From contig NZ_BMGB01000001.1 in assembly GCF_014639655.1 (NCBI RefSeq), positions 1,876,882 through 1,940,881 of the forward strand: a DNA stretch of 64,000 nucleotides. Direction: 5' to 3'. The notes beneath the pieces were generated by a model. It did no database searches, was not told the origin of the DNA, and was given only the letters and a program-made list of their open reading frames with translations. This DNA is from Conyzicola nivalis. Lineage in GTDB: Bacteria; Actinomycetota; Actinomycetes; Actinomycetales; Microbacteriaceae. Below, in pieces: positions 40,254 to 48,199 of the stretch (positions are counted from its first letter, which is position 1; the number at the start of each line of letters is the position of its first letter). A program made the position numbers and the translations under genes.

Positions 40254-41047
40254 GACTTGTCCTTTCTGGTTTCGGCCTTGGCGCCGGTACCGACCAAAGC
40301 GAGGAAGATGTCCTCCAGGCTCGGCTGCTTCTCGACGTACTCGACCTTTGCGGGTGGCAGGAGTTGCTTCAGTTCGGCGAGGGTGCCGTTGGCGATGATG
40401 CGGCCCTCGTGGAGGATGGCGATGCGGTCGGCGAGCTGTTCGGCCTCGTCGAGGTACTGGGTGGTGAGGAGGACGGTGGTGCCCCGGCCGGCGAGCTCCT
40501 TGACGACCTGCCAGACCTCGAGCCGCGCTTCGGGGTCGAGGCCGGTCGTCGGCTCGTCGAGGAAGATCACCTTCGGCTGGCCGATGAGGCTCATCGCGAT
40601 GTCGAGGCGGCGGCGCATGCCGCCCGAATACGTCGACACCTTCCGGGAGGCGGCATCCGTCAGGGTGAAGCGCGTCAGCAACTCGTCCGCCACCTCGCCC
40701 GGGTTCTTCAGATGCCGCAGTTTCGCGACCAGAACCAGGTTCTCCCGACCGGAGAGGATCTCGTCGACCGCCGCGAACTGGCCGGTCAGACTGATGGACT
40801 CGCGCACGTTGAGCGCGTCGGCGGCGACGTCGAACCCGTTGACCGTCGCCGTTCCGGCGTCCGCCCGGAGCAGCGTCGACAGGATGCGCACGATCGTGGT
40901 TTTGCCGGCCCCGTTCGAGCCGAGCAGGGCAAAGATGCTGCCGGGCGCCACGTCGAAGTCGACGCCGCGAAGCACGTGCAACTCCTTGAAGGACTTCTGA
41001 AGGTTCTGCACTCGGATCGCCGGTTCGCGATCGCGTTCGGTTGTCAT
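40250..41047 (-). CDS. ABC transporter ATP-binding protein (DrrA family)
   Basis: A 265-residue ATPase. Walker A GSNGAGKTT, signature YSGGMRRRLDIAM, Walker B VIFLDEPTTGLDPEAR and switch region LTTQYLDEAEQLADRI are typical of daunorubicin-resistance type exporters. The C-terminal VEYVEKQPSLEDIFLALVG is the DrrA tail. It works with the overlapping permease gene. The genes upstream (DUF4097 and an RHH regulator) are in the same direction. Confidence 0.9.
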   Translation of the reverse strand: MTTERDREPAIRVQNLQKSFKELHVLRGVDFDVAPGSIFALLGSNGAGKTTIVRILSTLLRADAGTATVNGFDVAADALNVRESISLTGQFAAVDEILSGRENLVLVAKLRHLKNPGEVADELLTRFTLTDAASRKVSTYSGGMRRRLDIAMSLIGQPKVIFLDEPTTGLDPEARLEVWQVVKELAGRGTTVLLTTQYLDEAEQLADRIAILHEGRIIANGTLAELKQLLPPAKVEYVEKQPSLEDIFLALVGTGAKAETRKDKS

Positions 41048-41086
41048 CTGTCTCGTTCCCTTCTTCTTTTTTTCGGATGTCCCGGG

Positions 41087-41932
41087 CTACCGGGCCCGTT
41101 GGATGGTGATATCGCCGAACTGGGTACGCGCCCGCACCGCGACGGCGGGCTCCGACTCGTCGGGGGCGCGGTCGCCGTCGAGCTGGTTGCGAACTCGACC
41201 GTCTTTGGACGACAGGTCGAGCCAGGCCGGGACGCCGGGCCGAATGCCGATGGTCGCCTGGCCGTGGCCGCTCTCCACCTGGATGGAACCGCCCGACACT
41301 TCGTGCAGCTTGATGGCGCCGTACGCGGTCTTCGCGGTCACGGAGGCGAGCGCCCTCGTGATCTCGAGGTCTCCGTAGGAGAGCTTCGCCTCCAGTTCGC
41401 CGCCGGACTCTCCGACCTGGATGCTGCCGTGCGACGCCTTCAGGTTCGAGTCGCCGGTGATCGAGCCGACCCGGATCTGGCCGTGGTCGGCGGTGATCTC
41501 GATGTCGCCGTCGGCGGCACCGACGGTCACGTTGCCGTGCGAGGCGCGCAGCCACAGGTCGCCGACGGCGTCGAGATCGACCGGGCCCATCGAACTCTTG
41601 ATCCGGGTGGCGCCGAGGGTACCGACGGTGCTCAGGCCGCCGAGCGATACCTCCGCGGTGAGCCGGGAGCCCGTGGGCAGCTCGACCTTGACGTCGACGG
41701 ACTCGGACGGGCCGATGATGGCGAAGCGGGGCTTTGGCCCCGTGACGGTGACCCGGTTGCCGTCGAAGTCGACCGTGGTCTCTTCGGCGCCGCGCCGGTC
41801 GGCGGCCTTCGTCGGGCTGGTGGGCGACACGGTCACTACGGTGTCGCCGCGGTCGCTGGCAACGATCTCGAGGAGACCGACCGGCAGGTTGACGGCGAGG
41901 TCGATCGGGCTGGGGGTGGTGAAAATGGGCAT
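41087..41932 (-). CDS. DUF4097 (adhesin-like beta-helix) protein
   Basis: A 281-residue protein with the repetitive DUF4097 beta-roll from about residue 95 to 230, built of repeats such as LRASHGNVTVGAADGDIEIT and LKASHGSIQVGESGGELEAK. There is no signal peptide, so it is probably cytoplasmic. The family is often next to transporter or regulator genes, but its role is unknown. It lies between the RHH regulator and the DrrAB-type exporter in one operon. Confidence 0.8.
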   Translation of the reverse strand: MPIFTTPSPIDLAVNLPVGLLEIVASDRGDTVVTVSPTSPTKAADRRGAEETTVDFDGNRVTVTGPKPRFAIIGPSESVDVKVELPTGSRLTAEVSLGGLSTVGTLGATRIKSSMGPVDLDAVGDLWLRASHGNVTVGAADGDIEITADHGQIRVGSITGDSNLKASHGSIQVGESGGELEAKLSYGDLEITRALASVTAKTAYGAIKLHEVSGGSIQVESGHGQATIGIRPGVPAWLDLSSKDGRVRNQLDGDRAPDESEPAVAVRARTQFGDITIQRAR

Positions 41933-42013
41933 GCTGAAGCGTCCCTTCCTATGGGCGTGTTCGGTGGGCCCCGCGGGTGCGCGGGGCTGATGGATGCTGC
42001 GCGACCGGGCGGT

Positions 42014-42502
42014 CTAGCGCGCCCAGCCGGCGAAATTGTCGCCCGAGCGCACCGCGCGCTGGGCGGATCGGCGTTGCTTGGGTTGCAGCGCCGACGCGAT
42101 GGCGCGCACGAGCCAGGAGTTGACCGACAACCCGTCGGCGGCCGCCGCCTCGTCGACCCGCACCTTGAGAGCGTCGGGCAGTCGGAGCGTTGTGCGCGAG
42201 GTGCTGGCGTCGTCGAGGTCGACTGGCGCGGCGGGCGCGTCGTCTGACTCGGAATCGGAGCCGGGCTGCGAGACGACGAACTCGACCTCTCGCCCGCGCA
42301 GCCGCAGGTCGACCGATCCGGGCGCCAGGTCCCGCGTGATCTCGCCGACCGCCGCCGAGAGGGCATCGAGCAGCACGAGCCGAGTCGCGGCATCCAGTCC
42401 GGCGGCAAGCCGTTCGGCGGCGACGCGAGTGTCCTCTGCGCCGTTCGCCGCGGCATCCACCAGCTGTCGCTGCAGATCGTTTACGTACTGTCCGAGTTCC
42501 AT
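42014..42502 (-). CDS. Ribbon-helix-helix regulator (HicB-antitoxin-like C-terminus)
   Basis: A 162-residue protein: an N-terminal helical region (MELGQYVNDLQRQLVDAAAN), a beta-rich middle (SVDLRLRGREVEFVV), an acidic linker, and a C-terminal RHH motif TTLRLPDALKVRVDEAAAADGLSVNSWLVRAI. Similar proteins are annotated as HicB-family antitoxins, but no HicA toxin is adjacent; the position at the head of the DUF4097-exporter operon suggests an autoregulator. CACTAT lies 6 nt before ATG 42502, and two operator-like repeats follow. Confidence 0.78.
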   Translation of the reverse strand: MELGQYVNDLQRQLVDAAANGAEDTRVAAERLAAGLDAATRLVLLDALSAAVGEITRDLAPGSVDLRLRGREVEFVVSQPGSDSESDDAPAAPVDLDDASTSRTTLRLPDALKVRVDEAAAADGLSVNSWLVRAIASALQPKQRRSAQRAVRSGDNFAGWAR

Positions 42503-42512
42503 TGCACCATAG

Positions 42513-42552
42513 TGACACCACAGTGGTGTCATGTCAACCACTAATGGTGTCA
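42513..42552. promoter_or_regulatory. Two tandem operator-like repeats at the RHH regulator promoter
   Basis: The first copy, TGACACCACAGTGGTGTCA (42513-42531), is a perfect dyad with 9-nt arms. The second (42532-42552) repeats the TGGTGTCA half at 42545-42552, with a weaker left half. They cover the -35 region and touch the -10 of the RHH gene, so they are probably bound by the RHH protein itself. Confidence 0.7.
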
Positions 42553-42560
42553 GAACGATG

Positions 42561-43634
42561 TCAGTCGGCTACGTCGACGCCCAGCCACTCGGCGAGATCC
42601 ACGATCTCGGCTCGCACCATCTCGTCTTCTTCCGAGTCGAAAGGCAGCAGCTCGTGCACCGCGGCCACCACCAACAGTTCGTTCTTGCGGTCCACCTCCG
42701 CCTCGAGCATGCCGACGAACCTGTCCCCCATCAGGATCGGGTGCGCGAAGTAGCCGTACCTGCGCTGCGGTTTCGGCTTGAACTGTTCCAGCACGTAGTC
42801 GAACTCGAACAGGTCGCGCAGTCGCGGCCGGTCGAACAGCAAGCCGTCGTACGGGTTCAGGAACGCCACGCGCCCGCCGTCGTCCCGCTCGACCGCCGCG
42901 AGGGCCTGCGGGTCGACCCGCCACTTCTGGCGAATCCCGTCGATCGTCGCGGGCTCGCCTGCCTCCCCCACGGGAGTCCACGGCGACTTCTGCCGGGCGA
43001 TGCCGGCTGCCTGCAGTCGGCGCTCGTTCAGCAGCCGCGCGGCCTCATCGTGCTCGTATTCCGGAAGGTCGGCCGGGTACACGCGTTCGGCGAGGTCCCA
43101 GCGCCGGTGACGCCCCTCCCGTCCGGCGACCGCCACCTCGCCCTGCTGCTGCAGGAAGTCGAGCATGGGGACCACTTGGTTCGGCCCCGACCAGCCGTCG
43201 GGAGGGCGGGCGATCTGAGCGGTGTCGGGGATGTCCGAGGCGAGCAGCGGCCCCTCCGCCCGCAGCCGGGCCAGCACCTCGTTACGAAACCGGTCGTTGC
43301 CGTCGAGCCATTCCCGGCTGCGCGGGTGGGTCGGCCAGCGCCGCATCGCCGGCAGCATGAGCGGCAGCAGGCTCACCGGCCGAAACGCACCCTCGAACTC
43401 GAACAACAGCCGGTCGGTCTCCACCGCCTTCCGCAACACGGAGGGGTCGTAGGCCGAGCCGAGCCGCGACCAGAGGATGGTGTGCTCCGCGGGCGCGATC
43501 GTGGCAGTCGGGTCGATCTTGATCGCGCCCAGTTCCTCGGCGACTCCGACGACATCGGTCGACCGCTCGGCATCGAGCAGTTGGGCGCGCACCACGATGC
43601 GCCGGGCCTGGTCGCGCGTGAGCTGGTGCGTCAC
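42561..43634 (-). CDS. YcaQ/AlkX-family winged-helix DNA glycosylase-like protein
   Basis: A 357-residue HTH_42 protein. The N-terminal LTRDQARRIVVRAQLLD and IKIDPTATIAPAEHTILWSRLG, and the later FLNPYDGLLFDRPRLRDLFEFDY and RYGYFAHPILMGDRFVGMLEAE follow the E. coli YcaQ (AlkX) family, which unhooks DNA interstrand cross-links. The QxD-like catalytic element cannot be confirmed by eye. The start is GTG at 43634; a TATCTT -10 lies 7 nt upstream. It shares GTGA with the ferritin-like gene upstream. Confidence 0.83.
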   Translation of the reverse strand: MTHQLTRDQARRIVVRAQLLDAERSTDVVGVAEELGAIKIDPTATIAPAEHTILWSRLGSAYDPSVLRKAVETDRLLFEFEGAFRPVSLLPLMLPAMRRWPTHPRSREWLDGNDRFRNEVLARLRAEGPLLASDIPDTAQIARPPDGWSGPNQVVPMLDFLQQQGEVAVAGREGRHRRWDLAERVYPADLPEYEHDEAARLLNERRLQAAGIARQKSPWTPVGEAGEPATIDGIRQKWRVDPQALAAVERDDGGRVAFLNPYDGLLFDRPRLRDLFEFDYVLEQFKPKPQRRYGYFAHPILMGDRFVGMLEAEVDRKNELLVVAAVHELLPFDSEEDEMVRAEIVDLAEWLGVDVAD

Positions 43635-44419
43635 GCTCGCGAAGATACCGGGCGGGCGACGCCCTGTATAGACGCGCGCCGGGCCGGACCGACCAACGTC
43701 GCATCCGGATCCTTGAGAACCGAGCGCGCCGCCACGCGGAAGCTCCGCATCGCCCGCCCCCAGTATGCGCGGGGCGAGACGTCACACGCGCGCAGTGCCG
43801 CGCCGTGGTCGACAACCACAACCGTCGCCGCTCCCGCCGCAACCACACCCCACACGACGCCGACGAGCGCCCGCACGGGCGCCGGTGTGCCCCGGAATCC
43901 GACCCGCAACCGGTCGATCTGGAAACGTATGTGGTCGCGCTCGTCATCGGCGATGCGTCGACCCACCGCTCGCAGAACGGGGTCGGGAGCACGTTCCGCG
44001 AGAGCGACGAAGTACCCCATCGCGACGCTCTCCGCGATCAGGAACAGCCCGATCTCGGTGCGCAGGCCGAGCATGCGGCGCAGGCCGGTGAAGGCGGCGT
44101 CGCTCCAGTGCGACTCGAGCCGCACGGCGTCGAGACGCTCGAGGGCACGGCCGAACAGCGCGGAGTGCTTTTGTTCCTCCCGCACGAGAAGGATCAGCGC
44201 CGCCGTGTACGCGGGGTCCCCTGCGGTCTCAGCCAGGTCGAGCAGGTGTGCACCATCGCCGCTCTCACCGAGTTCGAAACGTTGCAACGAGCGCACGAAC
44301 GCGCGCCGCGTGCGGCTGTTCATGCTCGCGGGAGCCTTCCAGTCGATGAGCGGCTCCGTCGCGCGATGGCGCTCGTCGTTGGCTTCAAAGTGCACGACCC
44401 AGTCGTCAAACGATGTCAC
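43631..44419 (-). CDS. Ferritin-like di-iron domain protein
   Basis: A 262-residue protein with a four-helix bundle and two ExxH iron motifs, VREEQKHSALF and ADDERDHIRF, about 80 residues apart. A hydrophobic segment near residue 190 (ALVGVVWGVVAAGAATVVVV) may anchor it to the membrane. The fold suggests an oxidase or an iron-dependent desaturase-like enzyme, but the substrate is unknown. The GTG start at 44419 has GGGAGG upstream. It is co-transcribed with the YcaQ-like gene. Confidence 0.75.
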   Translation of the reverse strand: MTSFDDWVVHFEANDERHRATEPLIDWKAPASMNSRTRRAFVRSLQRFELGESGDGAHLLDLAETAGDPAYTAALILLVREEQKHSALFGRALERLDAVRLESHWSDAAFTGLRRMLGLRTEIGLFLIAESVAMGYFVALAERAPDPVLRAVGRRIADDERDHIRFQIDRLRVGFRGTPAPVRALVGVVWGVVAAGAATVVVVDHGAALRACDVSPRAYWGRAMRSFRVAARSVLKDPDATLVGPARRASIQGVARPVSSRA

Positions 44420-44618
44420 TCGGCCTCCCGTCGTTCTCGACTCTAAGCCGCGGATCACCCGCGCGCGTCATCACTGCGAATGATGCTCGAATAGTTCTGA
44501 GGAGGTCGCGAAGAGAAGTTCAGAACTCCGTTGACAGGGCGCGTCGCCCTTTGCAACCATGTGGCAGACGCGGTGCGGATGCCGCGGCTCACCTGACCTC
44601 GACGCAGAGGAGACGCCC

Positions 44619-45242
44619 GTGCCCGGCAGCATCCACATCGACCTGTTCACCACGCTCGACGGTGTCGCGCAGGCGCCCGGCGGCCCCGACGAAGACACGT
44701 CCGGCGGGTTCGCGTTCGGCGGCTGGCAGGCACCGCTCATCGCAGAGACGGACGGCGCGCAGGTCATGGAGGGCATCCGGCAGGCCGACGCCCTGCTGCT
44801 CGGTCGACGCACCTACGACATTTTCGCCGGCTACTGGCCGGGTCAGCTCGAGGGCTCCGACTCGGAGATCGCACGGGCGTTCGACTCGATCCCGAAGTAC
44901 GTCGCGTCGCGGGGCACGCCCGAACTCCCCTGGCGCGACTCGCACCTTCTCGCACCCGACCTCGCCGCAGCGGTGTCGGACCTGCGCGACCGCCACCGCA
45001 GCATCCATGTCATCGGCAGCGTCGATTTCGCCCGCACCCTCATCGCGGAGGGCCTGTTCGACGAGCTGAACCTGTGGGTGTACCCGATCGTCGTCGGCGC
45101 CGGCAAACGGCTCTTCCCCGCCGACGGACCGCCCGCGACCCTCAGGCTGCTCGCTCCGCCGGCGCCGTCGGAGAAGGGCGCGGTGCTGTTGCGCTACGGC
45201 TGGGCGGGTGGCGCACCCGAGACCGGCGACATGACGGAGTGA
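44619..45242 (+). CDS. Dihydrofolate reductase-like (RibD C-terminal) protein
   Basis: A 207-residue protein of the RibD_C/DHFR fold: IHIDLFTTLDGVAQAPGG at the N-terminus, ADALLLGRRTYDIFAGYWP in the middle, IHVIGSVDFARTLIAEGLFDELNLW, and VVGAGKRLFPADGPP near the C-terminus. It probably binds NADPH, but the substrate is unknown. The start is GTG at 44619 with GAGGAG upstream. The 199 nt before it (44420-44618) show no further gene. Confidence 0.83.
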   Translation: MPGSIHIDLFTTLDGVAQAPGGPDEDTSGGFAFGGWQAPLIAETDGAQVMEGIRQADALLLGRRTYDIFAGYWPGQLEGSDSEIARAFDSIPKYVASRGTPELPWRDSHLLAPDLAAAVSDLRDRHRSIHVIGSVDFARTLIAEGLFDELNLWVYPIVVGAGKRLFPADGPPATLRLLAPPAPSEKGAVLLRYGWAGGAPETGDMTE

Positions 45243-45284
45243 AGCCGCGACGCAGCGCGTTTGCCCGGGCCTGCTAGGCTCGCC

Positions 45285-45392
45285 CCCGATAGCGCCTAGG
45301 GTTCCGGGACACACAGTCCGTCTGGTTCGAGCGGCGCCACGGTTGTCCGCCATCGGGCGCCGTCATCTCAAGGGATAGAAGCCTGGAGGACC
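45285..45392 (+). promoter_or_regulatory. Guanidine-I (ykkC) riboswitch
   Basis: The conserved blocks of the ykkC aptamer occur in order: CTAGGGTTCCG (45296-45306), a GGAC/GTCC hairpin, CTGGTTCGAG (in place of CTGGTCCGAG), the paired GGCGCC/GGCGCC stem (45333-45338 with 45356-45361), and GGGATAGAAGCCTGGAGGA near the 3' end. It precedes an EamA-family transporter gene, whose start is 36 nt downstream. Free guanidinium should switch the gene on. Confidence 0.85.
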
Positions 45393-45428
45393 ACTGTGTC
45401 GCGCCCACGCGCGAGCAGGAAGGTCCCC

Positions 45429-46307
45429 GTGTCTGTTCTCGCTTTCGTCCTCGTTTTGTCCGCTGCCGTCTGCCACGCGGCGTGGAACGTGCTCGCCCAC
45501 GGCGTCAGCCGGGTCGGTGTTCCGTTTTTGTGGTGGGGTGCCCTCGCGAGCACCGCCATCTGGGCGCCCGTCATCCCCCTGACCGGGGGCCTCGGCCAGA
45601 GCGGGCCCGATCTCGTCACCGGCTTCGCGATCGGCGCCGGGGTCTCGGGTGTGCTGCACGTCGCCTACATGCTGGTGCTGCAGCAGGGGTACGCGCGGGG
45701 CCGGCTGTCGACCGTGTACGCGACGGCCCGCGGTACCGGTCCCGCGCTGAGTTCGTTTCTCGCCGTCGTGCTGCTCGGCGAGCACGTCGGCCTGGCCGCC
45801 GTGCTAGGCATCACGGTGATCGTCGTCGGCGTGGTCGCCACCGGGCTCATCGACCGCGCCGAGCCCGTGCCCGGTGTGCGGCGCCGGCTCGATCCGAGTA
45901 TCGTCTTCGGGGTGCTGACCGGTGCCGCCATCGCGACGTACACGATCTGGGACGCGCACGCGCTGCGCACCTGGGACCTGTCGCCCGTGGCATTTATGGT
46001 CGGATGCACCGTGGTCGAGGTATTCCTCTACGCGCCACGCGTCTACCGTCGCCGCGCCGAGATGCTCGCCGTCGGCCGGGCGCACTGGCCGCGCATCCTC
46101 GCCTTCGGTGTGCTGTCGCCGCTGTCGTACATCCTCGTGCTGACGGCCGTGACCATGGCGCCGGTCGCGCTGGTGGCGCCCCTCCGCGAGGTGAGCGTGG
46201 TGCTGGTCTCGCTCTTCGGCGTCGTGGTGCTGCGCGAGGGCTCGGCCGTGCGCCGCGTCGCGGCGTCGGTCGTGGTCGTCGGCGGAGTGCTGCTGCTCGC
46301 GTGGTGA
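45429..46307 (+). CDS. EamA/DMT-family transporter under guanidine riboswitch control
   Basis: A 292-residue integral membrane protein with ten hydrophobic segments in two EamA halves. Conserved features are HAAWNVLAHG early, SGVLHVAYMLVLQQGYARGRLSTVYATARGTGPALSSFLAVV in helices 3-4, and VVVLREGSAVRRVAASVVVVGGV at the end. Known guanidine exporters (Gdx) are small SMR proteins; here a ten-helix DMT protein takes the place downstream of the riboswitch, so it probably exports guanidinium or a guanidino compound. GTG 45429 is preceded by AGGAAGG. Confidence 0.85.
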   Translation: MSVLAFVLVLSAAVCHAAWNVLAHGVSRVGVPFLWWGALASTAIWAPVIPLTGGLGQSGPDLVTGFAIGAGVSGVLHVAYMLVLQQGYARGRLSTVYATARGTGPALSSFLAVVLLGEHVGLAAVLGITVIVVGVVATGLIDRAEPVPGVRRRLDPSIVFGVLTGAAIATYTIWDAHALRTWDLSPVAFMVGCTVVEVFLYAPRVYRRRAEMLAVGRAHWPRILAFGVLSPLSYILVLTAVTMAPVALVAPLREVSVVLVSLFGVVVLREGSAVRRVAASVVVVGGVLLLAW

Positions 46308-46312
46308 CCGGT

Positions 46313-47062
46313 TCAGCGACCGAGCGGCCGGATGAAGTGGTCGCCTTCGGGGTGACGGCCTGAGGCCGAGACGGTGAACCGCACGATGTCGCTGCGGTAG
46401 CGATCATCCGAGGCCTCTATGGTGCGCCCGTCCGTGTGCCTGGTGATTCTGCGCAGGCGCAGGATGGGCGCGCCCGGCGCCAGCCCGAGAAGCGAAGCGT
46501 CCGTCTCGTCCGCGGCCACTGCGTCGATCTCGTGGTCAACCTCGGCGGACATCCAGCCGCGCGACTCGAGGAACTGGGTGATCGAGACCGCGTCGAGGTC
46601 GACGTCGAACAGGTTCCTGCCGACGGGTTCGATGTAGGTGAGACGCTCGACCATCGTCGGTCGGTCGTCGAGCGAGCGCAGCCGCAGCACCTCGACCACC
46701 TGGTCGCCTTCGGCGATGCCGAGCAGCGCCGCCTGTTCGCTGTCGGAGCGGCGCAGGCTCACGTGCTGGGTGACCGCTCCGGGCTTCGCGCCGATGTCGA
46801 GCGCCCACTTGGTGAACGGTATGGAAACGTCGACCGCCTGGTGCACCTTGCGTTCGATCACCCGACCCGGCCGGCCGCGCGTGGTCTCGATGAGCCCTTC
46901 GGCACGCAGCGCCGCGAAGGCGTTGCGGATCGGGCCGCGCGACGTGTTCCACCGTTCGGCGAGTTCGCTCTCCGACGGCACGTCGTCGCCAGGGCGCAGG
47001 CGGCCCGTCTGGATCGCCGACCGCAAATCGTCGGCTATCTGCTTGTACATAACGTCAGCCAC
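46313..47062 (-). CDS. GntR-family regulator with UTRA domain (HutC/PhnF type)
   Basis: A 249-residue repressor: GntR HTH (residues ~5-75; LRPGDDVPSESELAERWNTSRGPIRNAFAALRAEGL) and a UTRA ligand domain (~95-245; VLRLRSLDDRPTMVERLTYIEPVG). Because it is divergent to phnD it probably controls the phosphonate genes, as PhnF does in other actinobacteria. A TAGGGT -10 element lies 6 nt before GTG 47062, which supports that start over the ATG at 47050. Confidence 0.87.
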   Translation of the reverse strand: MADVMYKQIADDLRSAIQTGRLRPGDDVPSESELAERWNTSRGPIRNAFAALRAEGLIETTRGRPGRVIERKVHQAVDVSIPFTKWALDIGAKPGAVTQHVSLRRSDSEQAALLGIAEGDQVVEVLRLRSLDDRPTMVERLTYIEPVGRNLFDVDLDAVSITQFLESRGWMSAEVDHEIDAVAADETDASLLGLAPGAPILRLRRITRHTDGRTIEASDDRYRSDIVRFTVSASGRHPEGDHFIRPLGR

Positions 47063-47068
47063 GTAGGC

Positions 47069-47074
47069 ACCCTA
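47069..47074 (-). promoter_or_regulatory. -10 element of leaderless promoter (UTRA regulator)
   Basis: On the minus strand TAGGGT is followed by 6 nt and the GTG at 47062. Confidence 0.57.
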
Positions 47075-47129
47075 CTGGGAACGGCGATTCGGGACGGTCG
47101 CGGCCCGCCGTGTCTTCCTCCCGGCCACG

Positions 47130-47173
47130 TAGGTGAACAAGTCCTAAACACTGGGCAAGATAGGTATACAAGT
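47130..47173. promoter_or_regulatory. Direct repeat upstream of phnD, probable regulator sites
   Basis: TAGGTGAACAAGT (47130-47142) and TAGGTATACAAGT (47161-47173) match at 11 of 13 positions and are 31 bp apart, i.e. three helical turns, in the phnD/GntR intergenic region. They are good candidates for binding by the UTRA regulator. Confidence 0.6.
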
Positions 47174-47230
47174 ATGGCTAGGTCGAGGAGGATTTTGCAC
47201 GTCCCCACCGACTCTGCCCGAAAGGCGATC

Positions 47231-48160
47231 ATGATCACCCGCTCTCGCATCTCGCTCGCGACGCTCGCCGTCGCCGGTACCCTGACCCTCGCCCTCGCCG
47301 GCTGCTCCAGCGCGGCCTCCTCCACCGACTCCGCCGCGGCCGACTCCGAGGGCGGCTACGCGGTCGACTCCGAGACGCTCGTCTTCGGCGTCGTGCCCGA
47401 CTCGGTCGACACCGAGACCAACTACCAGCCCCTCATGGACTACATCGCCCAGGAGACGGGCAAGACCGTCGAGTACCACGAGTCGACCGACTACGCCGCT
47501 CTCATCGAGGCGTCGATCGCCGGCCAGATCGACGTCGCCTCGTTCTCGGGCTTCACCTACGTTACCGCCACGAACAACGGCGCCGAGCTGACCCCGATCT
47601 CGTCGATCATCACCGCCGAGGGCCAGGAGCCCGGCTACTACTCGGAGGCCATCGTGCCGTCGGGGAGCGACATCACCTCGATCGAAGACATGAAGGGCAA
47701 GAAGGTGTGCTTCGTCGACCCGTCGTCGACCTCCGGCTACCTCTTCCCGAGCTACAACCTGATCGAGGCCGGCATCGACCCCGAGGCCGACATCACCCCC
47801 GTGTTCGCGGGCAAGCACGACGTGAGCGTGCAGAAGGTCGGCGAAGGCGTCGAGTGCGAGGCCGGCTTCGCGGAGGACAGCGAAGTGGCGAAGTCCGACA
47901 AGGTCGAGGTCATCGAGCGCACGATGGTGCCCGGCGCCCCGATCGTGGAGTCGAACACCCTGCCCGACGACGTGAAGGAGAAGCTGCGCGACATCCTCAG
48001 CGAGGTCACCGCCGACGACATCGTCGCGGCCGGCATCGACAGCGCCGACTCCGACGGCTTCCGCAGCGTCTTCTACGCGACCACCCCGGTCGACGACGAG
48101 TACTACGACCAGATCCGCGACATCTGCGAGGCGACCGACGCCGCGCAGTGCCAGAAGTAG
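47231..48160 (+). CDS. phnD: Phosphonate ABC transporter substrate-binding lipoprotein
   Basis: A 309-residue binding protein with lipobox ALAGC. LVFGVVPDSVDTETNYQPLMDYIAQETG and DVASFSGFTYVTATNN, VCFVDPSSTSGYLFPSYNLIEAG are the PhnD signatures that hold the phosphonate group. AAAGG precedes ATG 47231. It is the first gene of the phnDCE operon. Confidence 0.9.
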   Translation: MITRSRISLATLAVAGTLTLALAGCSSAASSTDSAAADSEGGYAVDSETLVFGVVPDSVDTETNYQPLMDYIAQETGKTVEYHESTDYAALIEASIAGQIDVASFSGFTYVTATNNGAELTPISSIITAEGQEPGYYSEAIVPSGSDITSIEDMKGKKVCFVDPSSTSGYLFPSYNLIEAGIDPEADITPVFAGKHDVSVQKVGEGVECEAGFAEDSEVAKSDKVEVIERTMVPGAPIVESNTLPDDVKEKLRDILSEVTADDIVAAGIDSADSDGFRSVFYATTPVDDEYYDQIRDICEATDAAQCQK

Positions 48161-48199
48161 TCCCGAAGCAGCACTGACGAACCCGATCCGGAGAATCCG

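Noticed and set aside
42014-42502. HicAB toxin-antitoxin pair
   Set aside because: Only the RHH part is present; no HicA-like toxin gene is adjacent on either side.
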